Below are positions 35,902 to 45,513 of a DNA stretch of 64,000 bases, piece by piece (within the stretch, counting starts at the first letter, position 1; every line of letters starts with the position of its first letter). A model generated the notes under the pieces. It was not told the DNA's origin. It saw only the letters and a program-made list of their open reading frames with translations, and did not search any database. Location: assembly GCA_029532625.1 (NCBI GenBank), contig JARFXM010000004.1, forward strand, positions 1,054,001 to 1,118,000, read 5' to 3'. The stretch comes from Lomentospora prolificans (taxonomy: Eukaryota > Ascomycota > Sordariomycetes > Microascales > Microascaceae). The position numbers and the translations under genes are program-made.

Positions 35902-36203
35902 GCGGTGATCGGCGATGGAGGGGTGAGGGGCAGTAGCAGCACCTACATTCGCTCGGAACCAAGATCCCCACGGTGGTGCTTTAGCATGTGTTTGGTCAAA
36001 ACCATCCCTGCCGGCCACGTCTGACCGCCGCAGCCTGAGCTAAGATCTTCTCTCAACTTCAACGCAGGTGAGAGCAGTCCGTCAATATCGACCGTGGTAA
36101 TGCCGGCCTCCTTGTAAACGGGGAGCGGCGCATAGGACTGGCCAATGTCAAGTGGTGACAGCTCAGGTGTGCTATCCCTGGATGTATCTGCTGTGGCTGA
36201 CAT
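34707..36203 (-). CDS. EFM6: EFM6-type protein-lysine methyltransferase (three exons)
   Basis: Minus-strand exons 36203-35947, 35525-35358 and 35019-34707 give 245 aa. Splicing restores the class I methyltransferase motif I, SER-ILELGAGGGLVGLAVALG, and then ILNW-GEPLCKEVV. Motif post-I/II (YVTDQLEMLSLMEHNIELN) and the IILAADCVYFEPAFPLLLKTL block (DCVY, typical of METTL21-like enzymes) are present. Exon 1 has LREDLSSGCGGQTWPAGMVLTKHMLKHH. Yeast Efm6 methylates a lysine of translation elongation factor 1A; the same role is inferred here. Both introns are long for this genome (421 and 338 nt), and the first carries a 46-nt T run on the sense strand, but both have good donors (GTAGGT, GTAAGT) and the reading frame closes perfectly. 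Confidence 0.85.
35852..35897. repeat. Homopolymer A46 inside EFM6 intron 1
   Basis: An uninterrupted run of 46 A on the plus strand, that is, T46 on the sense strand of the EFM6 transcript. It lies 49 nt after the donor, so it cannot serve as the polypyrimidine tract near the acceptor 326 nt downstream. The exact length may be affected by sequencing. Confidence 0.85.
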
Positions 36204-38457
36204 TCCTGGTCTAAGGGGGGGCTGGCGGGCTGGCTCTTTTCGATGCCGGAGGACGGACAGCGGTGCGAGGCAGGGCTGTTGGGAAAACCCAATGGCATTG
36301 AATTTCCTAAGTGTTGCGAAGGGGTTGATGGAAGACGATAAGATTCAAGGCTGAGGGCGTACGGTGAGTGAAGACGTGTGCTCCAGAGGAAAAGGTTCAC
36401 TAGCAGAATTTCGATTTCCGAAACTTTGTGCGCCGCCACCCGCCTCTAAAAGGGGCGAATCCTGTGCATCCTATGCTATGTTCCCTCCAGTCCCCGGCCG
36501 GCTGCACCTGAAAGATTGATCTCACGATAACGGCAGATAGCGCCGTTGCTCGCTTCACTATTCCATGGATGCATCCATCCCCAGAGGTCGACCACGCAGT
36601 ATTGGCCAGCGTCGCGAATATTACCCCAAATGCCAGGGTTATGTACGAATTTCCGACCGAATCACTTTTTTTATATTGGAACCCCAATATTTCAAATGAC
36701 CTGTTTCACTATCCTTCACCGAATTCCTACTTCTTTTCAAAACCGATAAATTACCGTAGAAGTCACTACAAGTCAGCAGTTCATTCCCGACGAAATCTCG
36801 TCATACAAAACACGGAGTAGCTGGCGTCCGCTCTTCCCTTCTTCCATCCTCTTGCCTCTCCAGCAGCAGGTCAGCCGCAGATCGTGCAGTGCGTAGTCTT
36901 CTAAACCAACACCGATCGATCAATGATGTATATGTTGGGCGGGGAATAGCCACACGATGCACCTATGTCCGATCTTGGACTTCTCAACACGCGGCCTCTC
37001 ATTTCTAGGACAGACCATCTCTCTATTAAACCTAGGTCCCTACGTAATTGTGGTACTCTGCTCCGTGGCTAAGTCAAGCCGGTTGCGTTATTACCCTCTT
37101 TCGAGCAACTCTTTCCAGGCGTCGTTCGCCGATGGTATACTGCGAGCTCAACGATATAGATAAATTGTCTATGTATTCGTACCAAGCATATTACCAGGTA
37201 CGCCATCACATTTGACGCTTCATTCTGCTTGCGGCGATGATAGACGGCCTGCATCGTCAACCAGCCGCCGCTAAACCTGCCCCAGCGGGCTTTTTTATAG
37301 GTCTGCCCCTGCCCCCAATGTACTTTCTTTTGGACGTAGATATAGATATCCGGGGTAGTACCTAAGGGAAGGAAGCGCTCAGCATTTTGGACGGTTGCTC
37401 CTGAGACACCATGACCGGAAAAGCCCTGTCCTTGAGCGGCAGACACGACCCGTTCTCAGGTCGATCATCGGTGAGGGTCGTCCATCGCCGCCATTGCCTG
37501 CACGGTCCGAATACCTCTCCCTCCGCCAAACCCACCCCCAGAAACCGGCATCAACCTGGCGCCTTAGCTGGTGAGACCGATGTATAGGCAAACAGCTCCC
37601 TTTGTCTCATTTGTTCAAGTCTCCATCTCCGTCCGTCAATCCTTTTCTGCTGGGCCCTACGAGCCTGAGCCTCGTTTCTTCTTCTCCCCGTCGTTTGGTG
37701 ATCCTTTCTTGGCGGTTGGAATGGCGTGGCTGATTCGTCGTTCCTTGTAACGATGGATCGACGTGAGCTTTTCTCGGCATCCTTAGCCACCGCCGCCATT
37801 TGCCTCTCCTTGTCCGGGTGACGTTTCCCGCCTCTCCATAAACCCGCGATGGTATTCAGGACGCCTGCCATTGCCCCTTTGGTAGTTTCCTGCTCTAATA
37901 TTCTGTTCGGATGTACCCTTGCTCGGGCTCTTAGCTCTTCGATTTTTTGCACTGCCGCAGCGTAGTGGTCGCCGTTTATTCCCAGTGAGGATTCGTGCCA
38001 ACTGGTTTGGTTTTCTCCTTTGTTTTTCAATGCGTTTCATTAACTCGATAGATTCTGTCCAGTCTTGACCGTGATTCTCTAGACGTATCAGCCTAGTCTT
38101 GATGTGTTCCTTAACGACGAGTCTGCCCCAATTTATATGTACTCACTGTCCCTGGAGCTGACGCAAGTGCTTCGCGTCTTGGACTATCCTACGGCACAAA
38201 CCAAGGTTAATCGGTCCATCTAGCAGCCAAGGCCAACGAGCTTGGCGAAGCCTTCGTACACAGCCGAGAGAGAGGCCGCGATTCACCCGTTCAACTTTTT
38301 TTTGGTCCTGTGAACGCTGGATCTATCGAATCACAATACCCCATTAGTCTATTGTCCTGGTAGTATGTATACGAGTTATGTACAGCAGTATAGAGCAACC
38401 TCTCTTAGCACCATCAGTCCTTTCCACTCTTATCGCCTCCCGGGACTCCAAGCGTAC
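36204..38457. other. 2.2-kb region between EFM6 and MIC12
   Basis: It contains the EFM6 promoter and leader at the left, and a possible minus-strand gene at 37551-38040 described separately. No other coding signal is convincing. Confidence 0.4.
37551..38040 (-). CDS. Possible basic coiled-coil protein, incomplete model
   Basis: Two minus-strand frames overlap here. One begins with ATG at 38040 (MKRIEKQRRKPNQLARILTG) and ends at 37783; the other, open from 38030 to 37551 without an ATG, reads DHYAAAVQKIEELRARARVHPNRILEQETTKG and ends in Arg/Gln-rich helix. The second looks more protein-like, so a real gene would need an upstream exon and an intron near 37960-38040. I could not find a splice pair that joins them convincingly. 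It may be a small unknown gene, a frameshifted remnant or chance. No family recognised. Confidence 0.3.
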
Positions 38458-39201
38458 CTATATGCCGCGTAGTACAGTATTGTCCCTTCGATCCAACGGG
38501 AGGTACCGCTCTTTCAGCGCCTCAGAAACAGTCTTGGTGGGCATATGGTTCTTCTCATAACGCTGCCTTAGCGCCTTCTCCACGTCCGACTCGGGTCGAG
38601 CTACCTCCTTAGCAACAGCCTCTGCCCTTTTCACGGCATTGCTAGTTAGAGTCTTCACCTCCTCGACGGCGTCTTTGCTCTTGGAAATGCTGTTTTCAAC
38701 AGCCTCTAGTACACCTTGCTTCACCTCTACCGCCTGGTCGCGCACGCTAGCTCCGACCTTGGATGCAGCCTCGTCTACGCCAGTGGCGCCGAACAAGACA
38801 CCAACTTTATCCTCGAGCTTTTCTCTCGCCTGTCTCCAGTCGGCATCTTGTAGCCACCTCACGGCTCCTTCTAGTTCAGAGTTCCACCTGTCTTTCGCGC
38901 TATCGACAAAGTTGGCCCTCGCCGCCGCCGCGAGCTCAGCTCGGGTTGGACGTAGAGGCGCTGGTGGCCGATCGATCGCAGTGTCGAGAGCTCGGGTTTG
39001 CTGCTGCACGAGAAGCGATTGCTGCTCGCGGTAACGTTGTTGCGCTACCGTGCTCAAGTACGCGATGGCTAGCGTGAGAGTAAGGCCGCCAGTCTATCGA
39101 TCACAACCAGACCAGTGCATTTCAATTAGCCTCAAGCAACTATTTAACATTATTTAACCATGGGGGCGGGGGACACATACGAAGCCCGTTGTGAAACCCA
39201 T
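38458..39201 (-). CDS. MIC12: MICOS subunit MIC12 (two exons)
   Basis: Minus-strand exons 39201-39181 and 39093-38458 give 218 aa. The first exon is only seven codons (MGFTTGF); the 87-nt intron (GTATGT...ATAG) joins it to TGGLTLTLAIAYLSTVAQQRYREQQSLL, forming the single N-terminal membrane segment with its glycine-rich stretch. Then come RPTRAELAAAARANFVDSAKDRWNSELEGAVRWLQDADW, the characteristic block of fungal Mic12/Aim5, and long helices up to the C-terminus. The protein belongs to the inner-membrane complex that shapes cristae junctions and couples Mic10 and Mic60 subcomplexes. It is divergent from the mitoribosomal bL17m gene with 574 bases between start codons. Confidence 0.88.
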
Positions 39202-39775
39202 GTTGTGAGGGAGCGATTCTGGCCAATTGTCTTAACGAGAAGGCGTTCAATCTAAGTATTGGCGTTTCTGCGTTCGCTCTAGACCCGAACGTTTGGTTCA
39301 ATTGGTATCATGGCCTGGGCTTAATCAGTAACAGGATCGAAAGCTGTCGAGCGATGATGTCGATGGACCAAGACAATGCTGGGGTTGCGGGACAGTGGAC
39401 TCACGTTTTGATCACGTGACACATACAAACCCCAAGGCACCGAATTTCGCACTACCAGTAAGGTAGATGCTCTTCTTTATCTTTGATGAATGAGATAGCT
39501 CAAAGCTCAATTACGAAATCGTAAATAATGAATGATTTAGGGATCCCTGCTGCCGTTGGAGAGTTAATTCCTTCTTTTGTTGTTTGGGAGCTCTCAGCTC
39601 TTGCCGAGCGGCAGGTATCCTGGTCTCATGACTAAGCATTTGGCAAACTTGACGCTTCCAGACTAAAATTGGACTGTACTTGGAAAAAAAGTCTCGAAAC
39701 CTCGATATTCCAGACCTCAAGCTCGCTATACCCATCCAACCTGAACGCGGCCCGTTCCCCCTCTAGATACCGACA
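39202..39775. promoter_or_regulatory. Shared divergent promoter MIC12/bL17m with CACGTG box
   Basis: 574 bases separate the two ATGs. A palindromic CACGTG (ATCACGTGAC) lies at 39413-39418, about 212 bases from MIC12 and 358 from bL17m. CACGTG is the core bound by bHLH factors such as Cbf1. Both genes act in mitochondria, so joint control is plausible but inferred. Confidence 0.4.
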
Positions 39776-40509
39776 ATGGCTGGAGGACTAGTCAAGTACC
39801 GGCACCTCAGCCGGAAGTCGGCCGCGAGAAAGGCGCTCCTCCGCAGCCAGGTCACGGCCCTGGTGTTACACGAGCACATCCAGACAACATACGCGAAGGC
39901 CAAGGAATCTCAGAGGCTAGCGGAGAAATTGATCACCCTGGCGAAGCGAAACACCGTTACGAGCAGGAAGCAGGTGCAAGGAATGCTTTATGTATGTAGC
40001 ACGTCGCCCAACCCTTCTCAGCAGCTGCGAAGTCTACCTGTGCCTAAACTCTTCTTCAAGGAAGAGGAACAAGCTGCTAGTCGACCTTCCCTGGCCCAAT
40101 AGTGAAGGAGGCATCAGAGAACTAACTAAACGGGCGACAGACCCCCCATGCGTTACTACCTCGAGTCTTTGGCGAGCTAGCGAACCGTTACAAGGATCGC
40201 GCTGGCGGATACACGCGCGTGACCAGGACAGAACCTGCCAACGTCTACGATCAGGCCGAATACGCTATTCTCGAATTTGTTGACGGGCCGCGCGATTCGC
40301 GGTTCATGATGACTGCCATGGCAGTGGCCCGCGATCAAGCCCGCGGTGTAGAATCCAGCGATATCACCAAAATGAATGTCGGCAAGGTTACGAGATACAG
40401 GGGCAAGGAGGCGTTTGAGAATATGGTGAAGAGGTTGAAGCGTAGGTGGGGCAGTGCGTTGGCCGAGAATTGGCAGGCCGACCCGCCGCATATTGCGGCA
40501 AAGAAATAG
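39776..40509 (+). CDS. MRPL8: Mitochondrial large-subunit ribosomal protein bL17m (two exons)
   Basis: Exons 39776-39991 and 40141-40509 give 194 aa. The N-terminus MAGGLVKYRHLSRKSAARKALLRSQVTALVLHEHIQTTYAKAKESQRLAEKLITLAKR is the bL17 core (GxxxxHRxLxRxxxxRxALxRxLxxxLxxHExIxTTxAKAKE). The 149-nt intron (gtatgt...gacag) joins QGMLY to TPHALLPRVFGELANRYKDR, and GGYTRVTRTEP follows. A fungus-specific C-terminal extension ends HIAAKK. The yeast name MRPL8 is used. The gene is convergent with UTP25, whose stop is 311 bases away. Confidence 0.92.
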
Positions 40510-40819
40510 GTGTTGGGTGCGTGAAGGGTGCGCGTGCGGCGGAGAGGAGAGATCAAACATAGTGTACAATCTTGTAAGATCATACAAATGGACAACCGGA
40601 TTAGAACCTTACACGAATTAGTGATGCATATATATATATATATATCTGCATAGATGCGGTCCGAGATAAAAAAAAATGCTCGCTTCCTTTTAGCAAAGGG
40701 TGGGCGTAAACAAGGAGGTTGACAACCATACTCCTCTTACATGTACAGCCCAAGTCAGTTACTCTAAGAATACCAGTTATCCGTTTAGACCTAGAGGATG
40801 CTGTCAAGTCCGAACGGTT
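40510..40819. other. Convergent intergenic region with (AT)9 microsatellite
   Basis: The 310 bases between bL17m and UTP25 stops hold their 3' ends. An alternating A/T run of 18 bases lies at 40628-40645. Confidence 0.6.
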
Positions 40820-43098
40820 CTACAAGAAGTCAAATGTATCTCCCTTTTCAGACAACATCTTTCCTACCCTCTGGCTCCCCACCACCCGCTCCAGCTTCAT
40901 CGCATCGTATTTGGAGAACATAACCCTAACGGACCCTTGCCCAGCAGCCAGCGTCATATCCTGCGAGCTCTTGGCAAGATAGCCTCCAGCGATCTCTCGG
41001 TAAAAGGAAGGGTTTTCGGGAAGTGAGTACATGATTAGGCTTTTGACTCCCTTAATTTGATTCCGTCGGAAATGGTGCGCTCGCTCGGTGTATAGCAGAA
41101 CCCGGTGCCGGCCATTAAGAAAATGCGATCGGGCCCTGGACGCTTCTGGCACGTCTGCATATTCCGAAATGGTGCCAAAAGTGACATTCGCAAGTGCGGG
41201 TGATGTGGAAAAGAAGTTCCGAACCCTTACAAAATCGAGGTACGAAGGAATGAATATCAGAACGCCAGTGAGGTCTTTCGCCCTCTTGGCGAGGTAGGGG
41301 ACGATGGCGGCAGAAAAATAGGAGAATCTGGCGTCCGGGTCCTTCTCAACGGATGGGGAATCAAACCGAGAGAAAGTCTGCTTAACCTTGATCCCGAGAC
41401 GTTGGATTTCGCCCGAATACTCAGGTTGCAGCCTAAACTTCCCGGCCCAGTTCTGGCAGTGCACCCGCATCAACTCAGAGAGTTCGGGGGTGTTATATGC
41501 CGACATTACGATGGTCTGCCGGTAGTGTTTAGACAAGTTTTCGAGGTACCAGTTGCGGACACGCCCAATGTCATAATCATGAGCTTCCCTCGGATGAAGA
41601 TTGAGATGGTCGAAAATGTATTCGACGTGTTCCCAATTCTGCATCAATAATGCATCCGCCTGGTCCACAACGACAAGCTCGATTGAGCTCAGAAAATCGA
41701 AGTCCATCTTCTTCTTTCCCGGTTCTTCCTCAGAACCGATGGCCATTCTCAGGCCAAGAGGGCTGGCGAAGATGATATCGGATCGGTAGAAGGGCGCGAA
41801 GTATTTTAGGCTTTTCCTCGTGAACATCAACCCCAGCCGAAACATGTCGTCATCATTGCCCTCAAACAGTTCTTTGAAATCAGCAGGCTTATGGTGGCCA
41901 AAGGATGGGTCCCTCTGGATGTAGGCATCTTCAAAGCGCTTTCTGTTCTCCTGCTGCTCGGGTTCGCAAAGTCTTACAAGACTGCTCACCACTTTCGCGC
42001 AGGATTGGCGGGTGGGCAACAGAAACAAGACCTTCGGTCGTGTGAAGCCTTGATCTCTCAACTCCAGCTCAGAATCATCACCATCCTTTGCAAGTTTTGC
42101 GTTATTCTTGAGAACCCGATCCCGAGTCCTACGAAGAGTCGGGTCAATAAACCAGTACACCGCGTCCCCGAGAAGTGGTTACTTACTTGAAAACGTGATT
42201 GAGCGCATGTAAAGCCACAATATTCCGTAGGCTTTCAGAGTTGTCAACAGTTCGTTGACAATAGCAAACGTCCTGATAGTTGAAGATCATCGGTGCAATA
42301 CGCGATTGAACGTCATCGAACCTGGGCATTACGCTGGCCGCAATAGACTTAAGCTTTTGCTTAAGTCTGATCGATGCCGGTCCGTTTAGCGGCGTGGGTA
42401 GGGTGGTGTTGTCGACACTGTCATTCCCTGGGTAAATAAATACCACCCGGGAACCATCCATGACTGCACGCTTGAGCGCCCACTGGTTACCTCGGATAGC
42501 CGTTATCTTGTTAGATACCAGAGCTTCATCCGAAGATGAGAAATGTGAATCAAATGGATCCGACGGGTCCTCCTCATCATCATAACTTGATACCTCTAAG
42601 ATTTCAGCTTCATTGTCGGATGTCTCTTCGTGTTCTGGCGCGAAAAAGTCGACATCTCTCTCCTCTTCTTCATCAGGCGCTGCTGCATCAGCCTCATCAT
42701 GGCTGGGCTTGGGCTCCCCTTCGTGGTTCAGCTTCCGCCTCTTAGCAATTGGAGTAGGATGATAGGAGAAGCTATTCAGTAGGGCCGTATAGGGTTTGAC
42801 TTGTGACTGAGACTCATCCTCTGATTCAGACTCGCTAGAGCCCTCTCCAAGATCAGATTCCTGGCTAGCCACAGACTCAAGATCACTAAGGAGTGTTTAG
42901 AAATAAAACAATCAATACGTGCGGCCGCAAATGGAATAATACGTACTGTTCATCTTGTTCTGCAAGGCGTTCCGTATTGAACCGAGGCCCACCACGACCA
43001 CCGCGACCACCGCGACCACCGCGAGCAGCTCCCTTTCCTCCACGGCCTCGAGCTGGCAAGCCGCGGCCGCCAGGTGCAGCTCTCCGTTTCTGGGCCAT
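40820..43098 (-). CDS. UTP25: UTP25, U3 snoRNP-associated DEAD-like protein (three exons)
   Basis: Minus-strand exons 43098-42947, 42885-42187 and 42128-40820 give 719 aa. The N-terminus is RGG-rich (GRGGKGAARGGRGGRGG) and is followed by a long acidic stretch, as in yeast Utp25. The body is a degenerate DEAD-box helicase: YQDVCYCQRTVDNSESLRNIVALHALNHVFKTRDRVLKNN, then RPKVLFLLPTRQSC (motif Ia position), SDIIFASPLGLRMAIG, VVVDQADALLMQNWEHV (DQAD replacing DEAD) and VKQTFSRFD, with TERAHHFRRNQIKGVKSLIMYSLPENPSFY near the end. It takes part in 18S rRNA maturation in the small-subunit processome. The introns are 61 and 58 nt. The gene is divergent from eIF3f. Confidence 0.93.
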
Positions 43099-43626
43099 GC
43101 GTCAATCGTGATTTGAAACAAAGGAGTGCTATATTCTTTAAAAAGAAAAAAAAAGATAACTAAGAAAGGAGGAGGACGAAGGAAAAAAATATTTTCTGCC
43201 ACTGCACGACTCTAGGAATGGATATATAAATTGATGGCCGTGCCTTGTAAGCTCTCGAGGGAGGTTCAAGGACGAGAAAAAAAAAAAAAAAAAAAAAAAG
43301 GGCAGCCACATGGAACCAGCCACACAGAGGGGCACAGCAGCCACAGTACTTATCGATATCGAAGCCCTCACGGTATCACGGAAGTTAAGCACAAATTTTG
43401 CCCGCCAAAATCCACCACATCCCACCATCGAATCGAACCTGCAGGCTTCGCCGGAAACCCACCTTGGCCCCCCCCAAGATCCCTCCCCCTTCTTTGCCTC
43501 TCACCCTTAGTTTCAGTTATCATCAGGCGACAACTTTTCCCCTTAGCTAACGCCCTCCCGCAAATTTTTTTCTCTTTTTCAGCGCTCTTCAATCCCACCG
43601 AAACGACAGTATTGACGTCGCCCATC
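43099..43626. promoter_or_regulatory. Shared divergent promoter UTP25/eIF3f with A23 tract
   Basis: 528 bases separate the ATGs of two genes for ribosome assembly and translation initiation. An uninterrupted A23 run lies at 43277-43299, a typical nucleosome-depleting poly(dA:dT) element. An AAATTTT-type motif occurs near 43393. Co-regulation is inferred. Confidence 0.45.
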
Positions 43627-44712
43627 ATGGCTGCCGAAGTAACCAACTTCCTCCATCTGGCCCGGCCACTAGCCCCCGCCGCCGTCGGCATGAATATGTC
43701 ACTCTCGCCCGTCGCCGTCAATATCCAACCCCAAGTTGTTCTTTCCATCCTCGATCATGCTGTCCGCCGCGACACCCGTGATACCCAGTCTCCCCGCGTT
43801 ATTGGGGCTCTCGTCGGTGTTCGCTCGGAGGATGGAACCGAGGTTGAGGTGCGATCGTGTTTTGCGATCCCCCACACGGAAAACGAGGACCAGGTCGAAG
43901 TCGACGTCGACTATCAGAAGAACATGCTCGCGCTCACCCTCAAGGCCAACCCCAGAGAGAGCCTTCTTGGCTGGTACACGACCTCTCTCGAACTGAATTC
44001 ATTCTCCGCACTCATCCAGAACTTTTTCGCCAGCCCCGAGACGGGTACTTTCCCCCACCCCGCCGTGCACCTTACTATCTCGACAGATCCAGGTGCTACC
44101 ATCGATACTAGGTGCTACATCTCGGCTCCAGTGGCGGTAAATGCCGAGAGTGCAGCGTCGTCATGCCTGTTTATCCAAGTACCCCACAAGGTTCTCTACA
44201 CTGACTCGGAGCGTGCCGCGCTCGAGGCCATCTCGGCCGCCAAGGATGCCGAGGCCCGCTCCGCTCCTCTCGTTTCTGACGTAGAGGGCCTTGCCCGCTC
44301 CCTTCAATCAACCGTCAGCATGCTCGACAGTGTCTCGGATTGGATCAACCGTGTTCTCGACGAGGAGGATGAGCCCAATAACGCGCTTGGCCAGTTCCTC
44401 ATGAATGCTCTTTCGCTTACACCCAAGGTTGATCCCGTCCAGATTGACCGAGACTTCAACAACCATATTCAAGACGTGCTCATGGTCGCTTATCTCGCCA
44501 ACACTATCCGTACCCAGATTGAGCTTTCCCAGCGTCTGGCCACGTCGCCCCTCACGGGCGGTGACAAGGAGGCTGAAGGCAAGACCGGCGAGGGTGGTGA
44601 GAAGGAAGGTCAGCGGGGACAGAGAGGTCAGAAGAGGGGCGGAAGAGGAGGTGGCGGCGGTCGTGGCGGCCGGGACCGAGAACCCCGAGAGCCCCGCGAG
44701 AACGCGGACTAG
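43627..44712 (+). CDS. Translation initiation factor eIF3 subunit F
   Basis: Single exon, 361 aa, ATG in ATC-ATGG. The MPN domain starts at VNIQPQVVLSILDHAVRRDTRDTQSPRVIGALVGVRSEDGTEVEVRSCFAIPH, with KANPRESLLGWYTTS and AVHLTISTD further on. The metal-binding JAMM residues (HxHx7Sx2D) are absent, as in other eIF3f proteins, so no deubiquitinase activity is expected. The C-terminal half is helical and contributes to the eIF3 octamer. It ends in an RGG-rich tail (GQRGQKRGGRGGGGGRGGRD) that may bind RNA and be arginine-methylated; such tails are seen in other Pezizomycotina. An in-frame open stretch reaches back to 43231, but it passes through the A23 tract and is leader sequence. Confidence 0.93.
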   Translation: MAAEVTNFLHLARPLAPAAVGMNMSLSPVAVNIQPQVVLSILDHAVRRDTRDTQSPRVIGALVGVRSEDGTEVEVRSCFAIPHTENEDQVEVDVDYQKNMLALTLKANPRESLLGWYTTSLELNSFSALIQNFFASPETGTFPHPAVHLTISTDPGATIDTRCYISAPVAVNAESAASSCLFIQVPHKVLYTDSERAALEAISAAKDAEARSAPLVSDVEGLARSLQSTVSMLDSVSDWINRVLDEEDEPNNALGQFLMNALSLTPKVDPVQIDRDFNNHIQDVLMVAYLANTIRTQIELSQRLATSPLTGGDKEAEGKTGEGGEKEGQRGQRGQKRGGRGGGGGRGGRDREPREPRENAD

Positions 44713-45513
44713 AGACAGCGACGCGAACGAGCGGGGAGTATTCTCGAAATCAGCATGAGGCTTGCCCATCAGGGAAAAAAACCCAAAAAAAACCCAAAAA
44801 ACCAAGACCCCAGCATTTTTCCAGTTTCTCTCTCTTGCGTAATAGCGTTCTCTGTTCCTTCGCGAGAGCCTCGTGTGTTGATTTCTGGCTAGGAGCGAGC
44901 GGGCCGGGATGACGGAACCCGCAGCACGGTAGCGGGAGGGACGAAAACAATAAAACTAAGGAGGAGTGGGTTAAAAATCATTCATGTCATCGTGGGCGTT
45001 TACAGGGCTGCCGGGTTATTTGTGTCTCATGGTAATCGTTTCTCTTGTTCTACTTTTCCGTCGATATTTAGATGGTTTGTCTCAAATATATAGACAACAA
45101 GTTCGGAATGACTAAATTGACAGCCATCCAGCCAAGCGTTTGACGTTGACTTTCTCGTCCTCATCATGAGCCGCCATCCAAAGAAGAGAAATCTAAACTT
45201 GCTCGGGTTAGGCAGCACCTGTGCACGTGAAAAAAGAGTTTGAAAATAAACGGCATAATTAAGTAGAATGACGATATGGAAAAAGCAAGCCAAGGAAAGA
45301 AAAGAAACAGGCGGATGGACTTGGTAGACTCCGCCATCCAGTCCTCTTAACGCCCAGATGCTCTTGTATCCGATCCATAGACTCCGTACTGAAGTGCTGT
45401 TCATGATTGACTCCTGGCCCCTAACACCAACACATGCTTGAATCGTGTTCTCCCCCCTTGTATATGTTGGCGCCCAGCTCAAGTCTCGCCCTGTATTTAT
45501 CAGATCCTAGTTG
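44713..45513. other. Convergent intergenic region, eIF3f/R3H protein
   Basis: The 801 bases contain the 3' ends of the two convergent genes. The A/C-rich stretch at 44774-44800 makes spurious hydrophobic ORFs on the minus strand. No gene is seen. Confidence 0.5.

Noticed and set aside
35520..35950. Reading the EFM6 gap as two separate genes
   Set aside because: Joining the exons restores ILELGAGGGLVGLAVA exactly and total length divides by three, so one spliced gene is the better model.
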